Origin: a virus
IMG/VR virus record: IMGVR_UViG_3300034521_000284
Span: 1-36,232 of that record
Direction: 5' to 3' (one strand)
Length of the DNA: 36,232 nt
In this document: positions 7,425 through 14,427 of the stretch, one piece after another
Position numbering within the stretch: position 1 is the first letter of the stretch
Layout: each line of letters opens with the position of its first letter
Notes under the pieces: generated by a model
Seen by the model: the letters and a program-made list of their open reading frames with translations, nothing else
The model's database searches: none
Told to the model about the DNA's origin: nothing
Made by a program: the position numbers and the translations under genes

Positions 7425-7808
7425 ATGAAACGAGCGATTCAACGGACCCTTGAGGCGCTTAGGAAAATGGGTTACGACGCGGATATTTGCGAGCGGTGGG
7501 TCAACGGTGCCAGGATTAGGAAGGATTTGTTTGGCTGGGCGGATATTATCGCGATGGACGGCCGTCAGATTGTCGCCGTCCAGGCGTGTATGTCTGGACT
7601 CCGTGACCACCAGAGAAAAATGGCTGGGTACCACAAGACTATTGCCCGCTGGATTGAATCCGGGGGACGGGTCGAATTATGGTTCTGGAGGCACGTGCGA
7701 AAAAAACGCAAGTACGTTGCCAAGGTGTATGCAGCCGTCGTAGAAAGTGATAATATAATAGGGTGGCGGTTAATTAGCGACGGGAGTTGTGGTAATCGTG
7801 AAAAATGA
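7425..7808 (+). CDS. PD-(D/E)XK-like nuclease-fold protein (putative)
   Basis: 127 residues. The ATG at 7425 follows GGAG by 6 bases; a TTG at 7419 is too close to that site. A basic N-terminal helix (AIQRTLEALRKMGYDADICERW) leads into RKDLFGWADIIAMDGRQIVAVQAC, the signature of small phage proteins that resemble restriction-endonuclease or VRR-type nuclease folds: Asp in the WADI strand, then a beta strand in place of ExK. The ExK pair is not conserved (AVQAC), so activity is doubtful. It lies just before the YqaJ/RecT recombination pair. Confidence 0.5.
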   Translation: MKRAIQRTLEALRKMGYDADICERWVNGARIRKDLFGWADIIAMDGRQIVAVQACMSGLRDHQRKMAGYHKTIARWIESGGRVELWFWRHVRKKRKYVAKVYAAVVESDNIIGWRLISDGSCGNREK

Positions 7809-7820
7809 AAGGAGGAGCGT

Positions 7821-8753
7821 ATGAGAATCGATGCGGAAAAACGCAGGTCTTACGTTGGAGCAAGCGACGTCCCGATTATTATGGGTTTGTCCCCATGGAA
7901 GACGGCCTACGATTTGTGGGCGGAAAAAACGGGATTGATCGAACCAGCCGAACCGAATGAGCACATGCAGCTTGGCACTTATCTGGAAGATGCCGTGTTT
8001 CGCATGGCGAGTAACGCTATCGGACCGTTGACCAGGCGGGGAACGGAACGGAGGGTCAAGGGGACACCGATCCTCGTTCACCTGGACGCTATCAAGGAAG
8101 GTACTGGCGAACCAGTCGAAATGAAAACGTCGGGGATTCTGTCGCACTATCGTGGCGATTGGGGCGACGGCGACGATGAAATTCCCGAATATATTATTGT
8201 TCAGGTCCAAACCCAGATTTTGGCCGTGAAACCGTCCGGGATCGAGCGAGCGTATGTCGCTGCCCTAGTCGGTGGTTTGGGGTTTAGGTTGTACACGGTC
8301 TGGCACAACGAAACGATCGAAAAGGCGATCCGTCACTACGTGGAGAAATTTTGGAAGTGTGTCGAAACGCAAACGCCGCCCGATTGGGTCGGTCCTAGTT
8401 TTGAAGTCTGGAAGGCGCTTAAGCCAGGAAGCAGCCGGGGAATAACCACCGTCAGCGGCGAATTGATTCGCAGACTGGACGAGCTCCGCGAGGCGAAAAG
8501 GCGATTGGAAAAGGAGGAGGAGGAAGTACGGTCCCAATTGATTCAGCAATTGGGGCAGTATGAATACGGAATGCCTGATGATGATGACACGCATCTTGCT
8601 GTCCGAGTTAGCCGGTCGGTGGTCACGAGCGTCAACACCCAGAAGGTTAAACAATTGTTTTCGCCGGAGGATCGCCCGGATTTGTACATGACGTCTGAGC
8701 GGTATTTCCTGCGTCTAGTCGATAAATCGAAGGTTGTTAAGGTAACCGATTGA
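7821..8753 (+). CDS. YqaJ-family (lambda Exo-like) recombination exonuclease
   Basis: 310 residues, with ATG 7821 behind AAAGGAGGAG. The N terminus has the YqaJ hallmark R-x-x-Y-V-G-A-S-D-V-P-I-I-M-G followed by SPWKTAYDLW and LGTYLEDAV. Catalytic-site residues of the PD-(D/E)XK fold are visible: Asp89 in HLDA and Glu100-x-Lys102 in VEMKTSG. The C-terminal part has a charged coiled coil (LREAKRRLEKEEEEV). The enzyme digests one strand of duplex ends to provide single strands for the RecT annealase, whose gene follows directly. Confidence 0.9.
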   Translation: MRIDAEKRRSYVGASDVPIIMGLSPWKTAYDLWAEKTGLIEPAEPNEHMQLGTYLEDAVFRMASNAIGPLTRRGTERRVKGTPILVHLDAIKEGTGEPVEMKTSGILSHYRGDWGDGDDEIPEYIIVQVQTQILAVKPSGIERAYVAALVGGLGFRLYTVWHNETIEKAIRHYVEKFWKCVETQTPPDWVGPSFEVWKALKPGSSRGITTVSGELIRRLDELREAKRRLEKEEEEVRSQLIQQLGQYEYGMPDDDDTHLAVRVSRSVVTSVNTQKVKQLFSPEDRPDLYMTSERYFLRLVDKSKVVKVTD

Positions 8754-8773
8754 CAACTGAAAGGAGGAGCGTT

Positions 8774-9550
8774 ATGTCGAGTCAAAGCCAAAATGGTAAT
8801 GTTCCCACGACGGAAGTAAAGGACGTGAAACCGTCGCCCATCGCGATTGGCCACAATGGATTGATTTTCACGTCGCTGGAGGAAATTTGGCGGTTTGCCC
8901 AGTTTGCCGCCAGAAGCCAAATGGTCCCTCAGACCTTTACGAACCCGTCGGCGGCCTTAGTGGCTATCCAGTATGGTTTGGAATTGGGGTTAACGCCTGT
9001 TGCCGCCCTCCAAAACATCGCGGTGATTAATGGTCGCCCGGCTCTCAATTCAGAAACCATGTTGGCCTTGGCCTACTCGTCTGGCCAGTTGGAACGGTTT
9101 GATGAATTTTTCGAGGGGGAGTTTCCGAAAGAGGATTTTCGTGCTGTCTGCGTCGTTAAGCGTCGGGGATATTCCGAGGTTAGGCGGGAGTTTAGTATCG
9201 CCGATGCGATGATCGCCGGATTGTATGGCAGCGAGTCGTTCGCGTGGAAACGCTGGCCTAAACGCATGCTCCAGATGCGGGCGAGGAGTTGGGCACTGCG
9301 GGATTCCTTCCCGGACATGCTGAAAGGGATTCGCTCTGTTGAGGAGTTGCAGGACGAACCGATTGACCAGCCGCGTGTCGTTGTCTGCGAGCAACCTCCG
9401 CAGCAAATTGAACAGGTTGAACAGCAAAATGGTCAGGACGATAGTCCTTTGGTGTCGGAACCTACGCCCGAACCGGCTGCCAAACCGCAGCGAGGACGAA
9501 AGACGGAAGCGTTGGCTAAGCGGTTGTCTGATGGGTTGTTCGATGAGTGA
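8774..9550 (+). CDS. recT: RecT-like single-strand annealing protein
   Basis: 258 residues. I chose ATG 8774 behind AAGGAGGA; an upstream start at 8750 overlaps the exonuclease stop and has no binding site. The core contains W-R-F-A-Q-F-A-A-R-S, then AALVAIQYGLELGLTPVAALQNIAVINGRPALN, the pattern of phage RecT/annealase proteins, and RMLQMRARSWALRDSFPDML near residue 180. The C-terminal tail is Gln/Glu/Pro-rich with a basic end (PQRGRKTEALAKR). It anneals complementary single strands made by the YqaJ nuclease. It is the last gene of the early operon. Confidence 0.85.
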   Translation: MSSQSQNGNVPTTEVKDVKPSPIAIGHNGLIFTSLEEIWRFAQFAARSQMVPQTFTNPSAALVAIQYGLELGLTPVAALQNIAVINGRPALNSETMLALAYSSGQLERFDEFFEGEFPKEDFRAVCVVKRRGYSEVRREFSIADAMIAGLYGSESFAWKRWPKRMLQMRARSWALRDSFPDMLKGIRSVEELQDEPIDQPRVVVCEQPPQQIEQVEQQNGQDDSPLVSEPTPEPAAKPQRGRKTEALAKRLSDGLFDE

Positions 9551-9654
9551 TAGAGAGGAGCAGAAACAAGAGGGAATGAAATCGGCTACCGGTTGTCAAA
9601 AATAGGTCGCTAGCCGGGATTTGTGCCGAAAACGGCCGACTGAAACGCAAAATT

Positions 9655-9709
9655 AAAAATGGCTGGAAAATGGCAGGGAAATCTCCCCTGAATTTCCGGC
9701 CATTTTTTT
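9655..9709 (+). terminator. Rho-independent terminator after recT
   Basis: The left arm AAAAATGGCTGGAAA (9655-9669) pairs with the right arm TTTCCGGCCATTTTT (one G-U pair), and an inner CAGGG/CCCTG stem extends it, followed by a run of seven T. A run of A on the 5' side makes it potentially bidirectional. It ends the initiator-RecT operon. Confidence 0.85.
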
Positions 9710-9898
9710 ATTTCTGACAAAAATCCCAAAGCGCGTCGGTTGGCGTGGAAATAGCCGAGTTATCCGGTTGCACGTAATTCCGGAAAAAAATCGGCGGAAA
9801 TTTCGGGATTTTTCAAAATCGGAAAAATTCGGTTGCGGCGGTGGACAGCGGAAATCAAAAAATCTTCGTTTCAAATACGCACTTAGGACAAATCGCAG

Positions 9899-9927
9899 TT
9901 GACAGCCAAAATGACACGTTATAATAT
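9899..9927 (+). promoter_or_regulatory. Sigma70-type promoter of the second operon
   Basis: A perfect TTGACA (9899-9904) is followed by TATAAT (9920-9925, 15-bp spacer) or TAATAT (9922-9927, 17-bp spacer). Nothing in between is coding, and the first gene of the operon starts at 10011. The sequence AATATTAAG at 9923-9931 recurs at 16305-16313 in the next promoter candidate. Confidence 0.75.
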
Positions 9928-10010
9928 TAAGTGTGGGGCGGGGGAAAAGAGAAAACGCTAGGGAAACGAGAGTTGAGTTGAAAGGTTACCAGAAAGAAAG
10001 GAGAGAAACG

Positions 10011-10646
10011 ATGGCGAGCTGGAAACGAGTTGTGGTCAATGGTCGGAACGAGCACGCGTGGCTTTGGAAGGGTTATTCAGTGGTCCTTGGCCGGGTCGTC
10101 ACGGACGAGGAAATCTTGACCTACCATGCGGCACCGGCGTTGAAAGAGGGGGAAAACAAAAAGGGATTCATTTTGTTCGTTGTTCGCGAACGGCGTGCGT
10201 ACAACGAAAACGACGTCGTGTATCAGATCCTTGGAAATGCCTTCCAAGGGGAATCTGAGTACTACCACGACGAAACCGAAATACCTGACAACGTCAAGGC
10301 GGACCTCCGCAGCCTGGTGGATCGGTGCTCGGGCTACTTCGAGCACGACGACGGGATTGTGGTCATCATGGCCAGGTACGAGAAACTAATCTCCAAGGCG
10401 GGCGGCAGGTATTACTTGGCGGCTGCCTTCCGGAATGGGACACCTGGTTTCGCAGCCCTCCTTCGTAACGGCGACTCGTTTGTCTTTCGTGCGGTGGCTT
10501 GGACTGGGATTGACGGAACGACCTACACCAACAGCAAATTCACGCGAGTCAAGGCGGTGTTAAACCGCTTGTGCGAGGAGGCTGAGAGAAAGCAGCAGTT
10601 AGCTACGTCGTATGAGCTCCACTGGGAAAATTGGGTCGACGGGTGA
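10011..10646 (+). CDS. Unknown protein, first gene of the second operon
   Basis: 211 residues. ATG 10011 follows AAAGGAGAG; the longer frame from 9933 lacks a binding site and would overlap the promoter. I do not recognise a family. The protein is soluble, mixed alpha/beta, with no Cys-rich or nucleotide-binding motif. Visible strands include GFILFVVRERR, DGIVVIMARY and RYYLAAAFRNG, and the C-terminal part is a helix rich in charged residues (RVKAVLNRLCEEAERKQQ). As the first gene under a strong promoter it may be made early and in quantity. Confidence 0.65.
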   Translation: MASWKRVVVNGRNEHAWLWKGYSVVLGRVVTDEEILTYHAAPALKEGENKKGFILFVVRERRAYNENDVVYQILGNAFQGESEYYHDETEIPDNVKADLRSLVDRCSGYFEHDDGIVVIMARYEKLISKAGGRYYLAAAFRNGTPGFAALLRNGDSFVFRAVAWTGIDGTTYTNSKFTRVKAVLNRLCEEAERKQQLATSYELHWENWVDG

Positions 10647-10669
10647 ACAGAAAGAGAAAGGAGGAAATT

Positions 10670-10927
10670 ATGACCGATCAGGAATTGGAAAAATTGTTGG
10701 CAATGGCGATGGCGATGAAAATTGAAATTTTTGTCCTACCGTTTGGGACAGTGATCGCCAGCCCGGTCGAGGAAGACGAAGAAAAGGATAAGGAAATTGC
10801 CGACGTCGTCAAGACGATCGCGAAGAATGTGACGGCGATTGTGGATTACGTAAAGCGTAATCGTGCTGCCTGGGATAAGTATGTTGCGAAAGACGCGGAA
10901 GACAAGCCTGATTACCGTCTCAATTGA
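10670..10927 (+). CDS. Small acidic helical protein
   Basis: 85 residues behind AAAGGAGGA. The N terminus is a helix with a Met/Ala repeat (LLAMAMAMKIEIFVLPFG), then an acidic stretch (EEDEEKDKE) and a long amphipathic helix (VVKTIAKNVTAIVDYVKR). The net charge is near neutral to acidic. There is no known family. The size, acidity and position resemble small phage regulators or inhibitors of host proteins, but nothing specific supports this. Confidence 0.6.
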   Translation: MTDQELEKLLAMAMAMKIEIFVLPFGTVIASPVEEDEEKDKEIADVVKTIAKNVTAIVDYVKRNRAAWDKYVAKDAEDKPDYRLN

Positions 10928-10966
10928 AAAATGGGTTTAACAGTCAAGATGAAAGGAGAAACGGCT

Positions 10967-11017
10967 ATGGCGTTGAATCTGGCGGATTTGTGGCGGAAGG
11001 TAAATGTGTGGGTTTAG
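10967..11017 (+). CDS. Possible 16-residue leader peptide
   Basis: An ATG at 10967 lies behind GAAAGGAGAAACGGCT and opens a frame of 16 codons (MALNLADLWRKVNVWV) that stops at 11015-11017, just before the binding site of the DUF3150-like gene (AAAGGAG at 11026-11032). It could be a translated leader that couples or delays the next gene, or a remnant. The good binding site is the only support. Confidence 0.35.
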   Translation: MALNLADLWRKVNVWV

Positions 11018-11037
11018 CGACACGAAAGGAGAGTGGT

Positions 11038-11901
11038 ATGGTCGAGAAAATCAGAATTCTGAAAGATATTGTCTGCATACGATTGGTCTTTCGCCGCCCG
11101 TCGATTTTCAGGAAACTTGAACCGGCTGCGTTGGCCGAAATGAAAGGGATTGACGGGTACTTCATCCGAACGCTTGTCCGGATTATTGATTCGGAAACGA
11201 TGGACGAAATTGGCCGGCTCGTCTCCAAGGCACATAAGTACCTGAAGATGAGGGATCTCCGTTATGGCAGTTTGGTCAGGAAGTTTATGAATACCTACCT
11301 CATTCCGGCCAAACTCTATGACCAGGTCCTCGAAAAACTCCAGAAGGTCGAGCAGGCGTATAACGAGCTTGCCGACCAAATGATGGAAGAATATCCGGAC
11401 ATGCGGGATCGGATTATTAAGCAGGTCGAACAGGCGAAAGCAAACGCGGAAATGGTATTGGAACTGTATCCATCTCCGGAAGAATTCCGCAAGCGGTTCA
11501 GCATGGAAATGTTGGCGTACATCATGGTACCGGAGGAGCGGTCGGCCGCCCAGGCGGCTAGCTTAGTGGACGCGATCGCGGACGGCCTCCGTAACCGCTT
11601 CAACGATTTGGTCGAGTCGCTTAATGATCGGCTTGATAAGGTCGTCAAGCAGGAAGCGAAAAAATTGAGCAAAAGCCAACTCAAGGCGATGCAGGATTTT
11701 GTGGGTCTTTTCGACTCGTTAAATGTCACGGAAGACAGTGAATTGGCCGGGCTTGTGTCTGCGGTCAAGGCGATTTTGGCCGATTACAACCCGGCTGACC
11801 TGCGGGAACCGTTGATTGCCCAACGGGCACAGGAACGGTTGGCACCGGTCGTGGACGCTTCGAGAAAACTGCGGAAATTCTGCTGGGACGATGAGAATTG
11901 A
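11038..11901 (+). CDS. DUF3150-like protein
   Basis: 287 residues, ATG 11038 behind AAAGGAGAG; the frame upstream to 10924 has no good start. The protein is almost entirely helical. The segment NTYLIPAKLYDQVLEKLQKVEQAYNELADQMMEEYPDMRDR resembles the conserved core of DUF3150 (a tyrosine/leucine-rich helix, then FxxxYP-type spacing). DUF3150 genes in phages and plasmids commonly sit close to an AAA+ ATPase gene, as here (12456). It may be a substrate or adaptor of that ATPase; this is inference. The gene ends at 11901, 23 bp before the next start. Confidence 0.55.
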   Translation: MVEKIRILKDIVCIRLVFRRPSIFRKLEPAALAEMKGIDGYFIRTLVRIIDSETMDEIGRLVSKAHKYLKMRDLRYGSLVRKFMNTYLIPAKLYDQVLEKLQKVEQAYNELADQMMEEYPDMRDRIIKQVEQAKANAEMVLELYPSPEEFRKRFSMEMLAYIMVPEERSAAQAASLVDAIADGLRNRFNDLVESLNDRLDKVVKQEAKKLSKSQLKAMQDFVGLFDSLNVTEDSELAGLVSAVKAILADYNPADLREPLIAQRAQERLAPVVDASRKLRKFCWDDEN

Positions 11902-11924
11902 GAATTCAGAAAGGAGCGTGGAAG

Positions 11925-12410
11925 ATGCCTTGCTGGACGATCCAAACGTTTGCGTGTGATATGGTGAATGTCAGGCTAGTTAAGATGACGGCCGAGTCGC
12001 TCGGTTACCACGTCAAAGAAAATGGGTCGGTATTGAAGCTCGACGGACCCGCGGGTATTATAATAATTGATTTTGCCCAAAAAGTGATAACCGGTCAAGA
12101 ATCGGCCGTCAGCAGATTGAAAATGGCGTACACCAGGTTGGCTTTGGTCGAGGCGTGTAAACGGTCGCACTGGCGATTGATCGCCAGAGAAAATGGGTGG
12201 ATCATTAGGCGGAACAACACGGCCATGACGGCGGAAATTCTGGAAGACGGAAAGTTAGCCATTACGGTTGCCGGAACGGTACCGAAAACGGATCACATTT
12301 CCGCTGATGAATTGATGGCGTACTTGGAGAAAATGCTCGGTGGTCGGTCGGTGAAACCGATTAAGGATAACCATCACCACCACCACCACACGAGTCACGT
12401 GCATGAGTAA
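11925..12410 (+). CDS. DUF1257 (Ycf35)-like protein with DUF2997-like C terminus and His-rich tail
   Basis: 161 residues, ATG 11925 behind AGAAAGGAG. The N-terminal half (ALGYHVKENG-type segment, then GIIIIDFAQ and a helix AYTRLALVEACKRSHWRLIARENGWIIRR) follows the pattern of DUF1257/Ycf35. Residues about 105-145 (MTAEILEDGKLAITVAGT...ELMAYLEKMLGG) follow the pattern of DUF2997, normally a separate small protein encoded next to DUF1257. The tail carries six consecutive His plus two more (DN-H6-TSHVHE), a natural metal-binding stretch. In cyanobacteria and planctomycetes these families are known near Ycf46-type ATPases, and here such an ATPase gene follows 45 bp downstream. The family calls are by pattern and not certain. 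Confidence 0.5.
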   Translation: MPCWTIQTFACDMVNVRLVKMTAESLGYHVKENGSVLKLDGPAGIIIIDFAQKVITGQESAVSRLKMAYTRLALVEACKRSHWRLIARENGWIIRRNNTAMTAEILEDGKLAITVAGTVPKTDHISADELMAYLEKMLGGRSVKPIKDNHHHHHHTSHVHE

Positions 12411-12455
12411 GGTTAAGGTTGTGGTTTCAGAATGAAACAGAAAGGAGAGAATCGT

Positions 12456-13928
12456 ATGAAAGCGACAACCGACATGCTGTCTGTTCTTAAGCATGCTTTT
12501 CGAGTCGGCGTCCCTCTCGTGAATGTCAGCACGCCGGACCAGCAGAACACGATCTTGAAGGTAGCCAGGGCGTTCAACGGCGACAAAACGATTGTCACCT
12601 GGAATATCGTTAGTGGATTCGAGGCGACTGCTCCGATCCCCCAGGATATTGTTGACGATGGAACGATGGGACCGGAAGCAGCGATCAACGCGATCAGGCG
12701 GCTACCGGACCGGACGATCGTCATCCTGGAGAACTTCGATTTGTTCATCGAGTCGCCGACGATCCGGCAGGGGCTGGCCCTCCTGCGGGAAGACGGGAAG
12801 GCGAGAAATAAAATGGTTATTATGTTGTCGCGTTTCCCGATGCGGCTGACGGGTCAGCTGATCGATGACGTCATTCAGCTTGAGGAGGAAATACCGGACG
12901 TTGACGAATTGAAAATGATTGTGGCTAACCTTGAGCAGGCACGTCAGGAGGCGGGCGGCGAAAATCCATTGGGTGATAAGGATATTGAGCACGTAGCCCA
13001 GCTTTTACGCGGCGTGTCGGCGTTTGCTGCCGAACAGATTGTCGCGATTAGTAGCTCCAAAAACGGGGTGGATTTTAATCAGATTAAGCGACTGCGAAAG
13101 CAGCGGATCGAGGCGGTCCGTGGTCTGACCCTGTTCGAGGCGCAAGAGAATTTTTCCAGCCTTGGGGGATTGACGGGGATTAAGGAGTATCTGCGGATGC
13201 TGTTTAACGGCCGCTGTCGGCCTAACGTCGTTGTCTGGCTTGACGAGATTGAAAAGACAGGTTTGGCGGCAACCAACGATACGGCAGGCGTTAACCGCGA
13301 CCAGGAGGGCACTCTGTTGTCCTACATGGAAGATGCCGACGTTTTTGGGGTCATGCTGCTTGGCGTGCCGGGTACCGGTAAATCGGCATTGTGCAAAGCG
13401 ATTGCGGGCGAATATCCCGACACAACGGTTATCCGGTTGGATTTGGGGGCGATGCAAGGAAGTTTGGTCGGCCAGTCGCAACAGAATCTCCGCGAAGCAT
13501 TGTCGATTATCAGATCGTTGGGTAACCAGCAGTTGTGGATCGGCTCGGCGAATAGTATCAATGCCCTGTCTGGAGCGATGCGAAGCAGATTTATTGACAC
13601 GTGGTTTTACGACTTGCCGCCGAAAGAGGAGCGAAAGGCGATTTGGGATATTTGGACGGCGAAATACTTCGGGCAGCCGGTGGACGAGGGGGCACTCCCG
13701 GACGATGAAGGCTGGGTTGGCCGGAATATCCGGCGGTGCGTCGAAAAGGCTTGGCGGTTTAATTGTTCCATTAAGGAGGCGGCTCGGTATATCCAGCCGG
13801 TTGGCCTTCTCGAAATGAAAACGATTGAGCAGCTGCGGGCTGAGGCGGATAAAAGATACCTTGACGTTAATACGGGAACGGTGTATCAGAAACCGCAGGT
13901 CGGCGGCAAGAGGCGGTTTGTCGAGTAG
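12456..13928 (+). CDS. Ycf46-like AAA+ ATPase with Walker B before Walker A
   Basis: 490 residues, ATG 12456 behind AAAGGAGAG. The N-terminal 200 residues resemble the degenerate first half of Ycf46 (PLVNVSTPDQQNTI..., DRTIVILENFDLFI, SRFPMRL, EEIPDVDEL). A linker FSSLGGLTGIKEYL leads to the ATPase core. There the motif order is unusual: a Walker B-like VVVWLDEIEK (Asp263-Glu264) comes before the P-loop GVPGTGKS (303-310), then sensor 1 Asn366 (IGSANS) and an arginine-finger-like MRSRF. I recall the same order in some phage ATPases, so it is a conserved variant, not an error. It probably remodels a protein complex together with the two preceding gene products. Confidence 0.8.
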   Translation: MKATTDMLSVLKHAFRVGVPLVNVSTPDQQNTILKVARAFNGDKTIVTWNIVSGFEATAPIPQDIVDDGTMGPEAAINAIRRLPDRTIVILENFDLFIESPTIRQGLALLREDGKARNKMVIMLSRFPMRLTGQLIDDVIQLEEEIPDVDELKMIVANLEQARQEAGGENPLGDKDIEHVAQLLRGVSAFAAEQIVAISSSKNGVDFNQIKRLRKQRIEAVRGLTLFEAQENFSSLGGLTGIKEYLRMLFNGRCRPNVVVWLDEIEKTGLAATNDTAGVNRDQEGTLLSYMEDADVFGVMLLGVPGTGKSALCKAIAGEYPDTTVIRLDLGAMQGSLVGQSQQNLREALSIIRSLGNQQLWIGSANSINALSGAMRSRFIDTWFYDLPPKEERKAIWDIWTAKYFGQPVDEGALPDDEGWVGRNIRRCVEKAWRFNCSIKEAARYIQPVGLLEMKTIEQLRAEADKRYLDVNTGTVYQKPQVGGKRRFVE

Positions 13929-13947
13929 ATTTGACCGGAGGTGCTGT

Positions 13948-14148
13948 ATGAATGATTCGGACTATGAAAGGTTGAAAAAGGAATTGCATGAATTCATGGC
14001 TGATTTACAAAGCGACGTACACTATCTTGGGAAAGCGTTCGAGGATGCTTATCAAATTATTGACCGGCAGTTACTCTACCTGTGGTTTCTGGGGGCAATT
14101 GCCGCTGGATTATCCGTAGGTGCGTTTACCCTTGCTGTTTTACAATAA
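13948..14148 (+). CDS. Small membrane protein with one transmembrane helix
   Basis: 66 residues, ATG 13948 behind CCGGAGG. The first 40 residues are charged and helical (LKKELHEFMADLQSDVHYLGKAFEDAY), followed by one C-terminal transmembrane helix (LYLWFLGAIAAGLSVGAFTLAVLQ). There is no signal peptide cleavage site. The topology, a cytoplasmic coiled helix plus a membrane anchor, resembles small phage membrane proteins such as holin-like or superinfection-exclusion proteins. The location outside the late region argues against a holin. Confidence 0.65.
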   Translation: MNDSDYERLKKELHEFMADLQSDVHYLGKAFEDAYQIIDRQLLYLWFLGAIAAGLSVGAFTLAVLQ

Positions 14149-14161
14149 GGAGGAGTGGAAA

Positions 14162-14398
14162 ATGGCAGTGGGGATTTTGATCGAAGGAAACGGCGGGAAG
14201 GACGTCAAAAAGGCGTTTGGTCATCCGCTCAAGGAAATTCCGTTGGGGGACTTCCGGTATTTGGTCTATACGGACGGGAAATTGTCTCCGGAACGGGCGA
14301 TTTATTGGGCACAGTCGTATTCTGGGAACGTGCAGATTTGGGAATCGACCGTCAGACATTTGTTCAAACGACGGTTGTTTGCACGTAGTTATTGGTAG
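14162..14398 (+). CDS. Small unknown protein
   Basis: 78 residues, ATG 14162 behind AAGGAGGAG. I do not recognise it. It has a beta-rich look (VGILIEGNGG, IPLGDFRYLVYTDGKL), then a helix (SPERAIYWAQSYS) and a basic C terminus (HLFKRRLFARSYW). An alternative ORF in another frame over the same bases has worse composition and is set aside. It sits between a membrane protein and a glycosyltransferase gene in one operon. Confidence 0.55.
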   Translation: MAVGILIEGNGGKDVKKAFGHPLKEIPLGDFRYLVYTDGKLSPERAIYWAQSYSGNVQIWESTVRHLFKRRLFARSYW

Positions 14399-14427
14399 TT
14401 AGCAACCACACGAAAGGAGGAGTTGTT

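Larger units (their letters stand above)
9551..10010. other. 460-bp intergenic region with terminator and promoter
   Basis: No convincing gene lies here. A 20-residue ORF at 9544-9606 lacks support, and a minus-strand frame across 9653-9874 is low complexity and overlaps the terminator. The region holds a strong terminator (9655-9709), a stretch with repeated CGGAAA/CGGAAAAA words and a short GATTTTTCAAAATC palindrome near 9808, and a strong promoter (9899-9927). It separates the early operon from the second operon and is a good candidate for regulator binding. Confidence 0.7.

Noticed and set aside
7745-7760. TATAAT-like box GATAATATAATAG as a promoter
   Set aside because: It lies inside the coding region before the YqaJ gene with no -35 box upstream; AT-rich by chance is as likely.
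9653-9874. Minus-strand frame in the intergenic region
   Set aside because: It covers the terminator stem, has a Phe/Arg-rich low-complexity product and no promoter or binding site.
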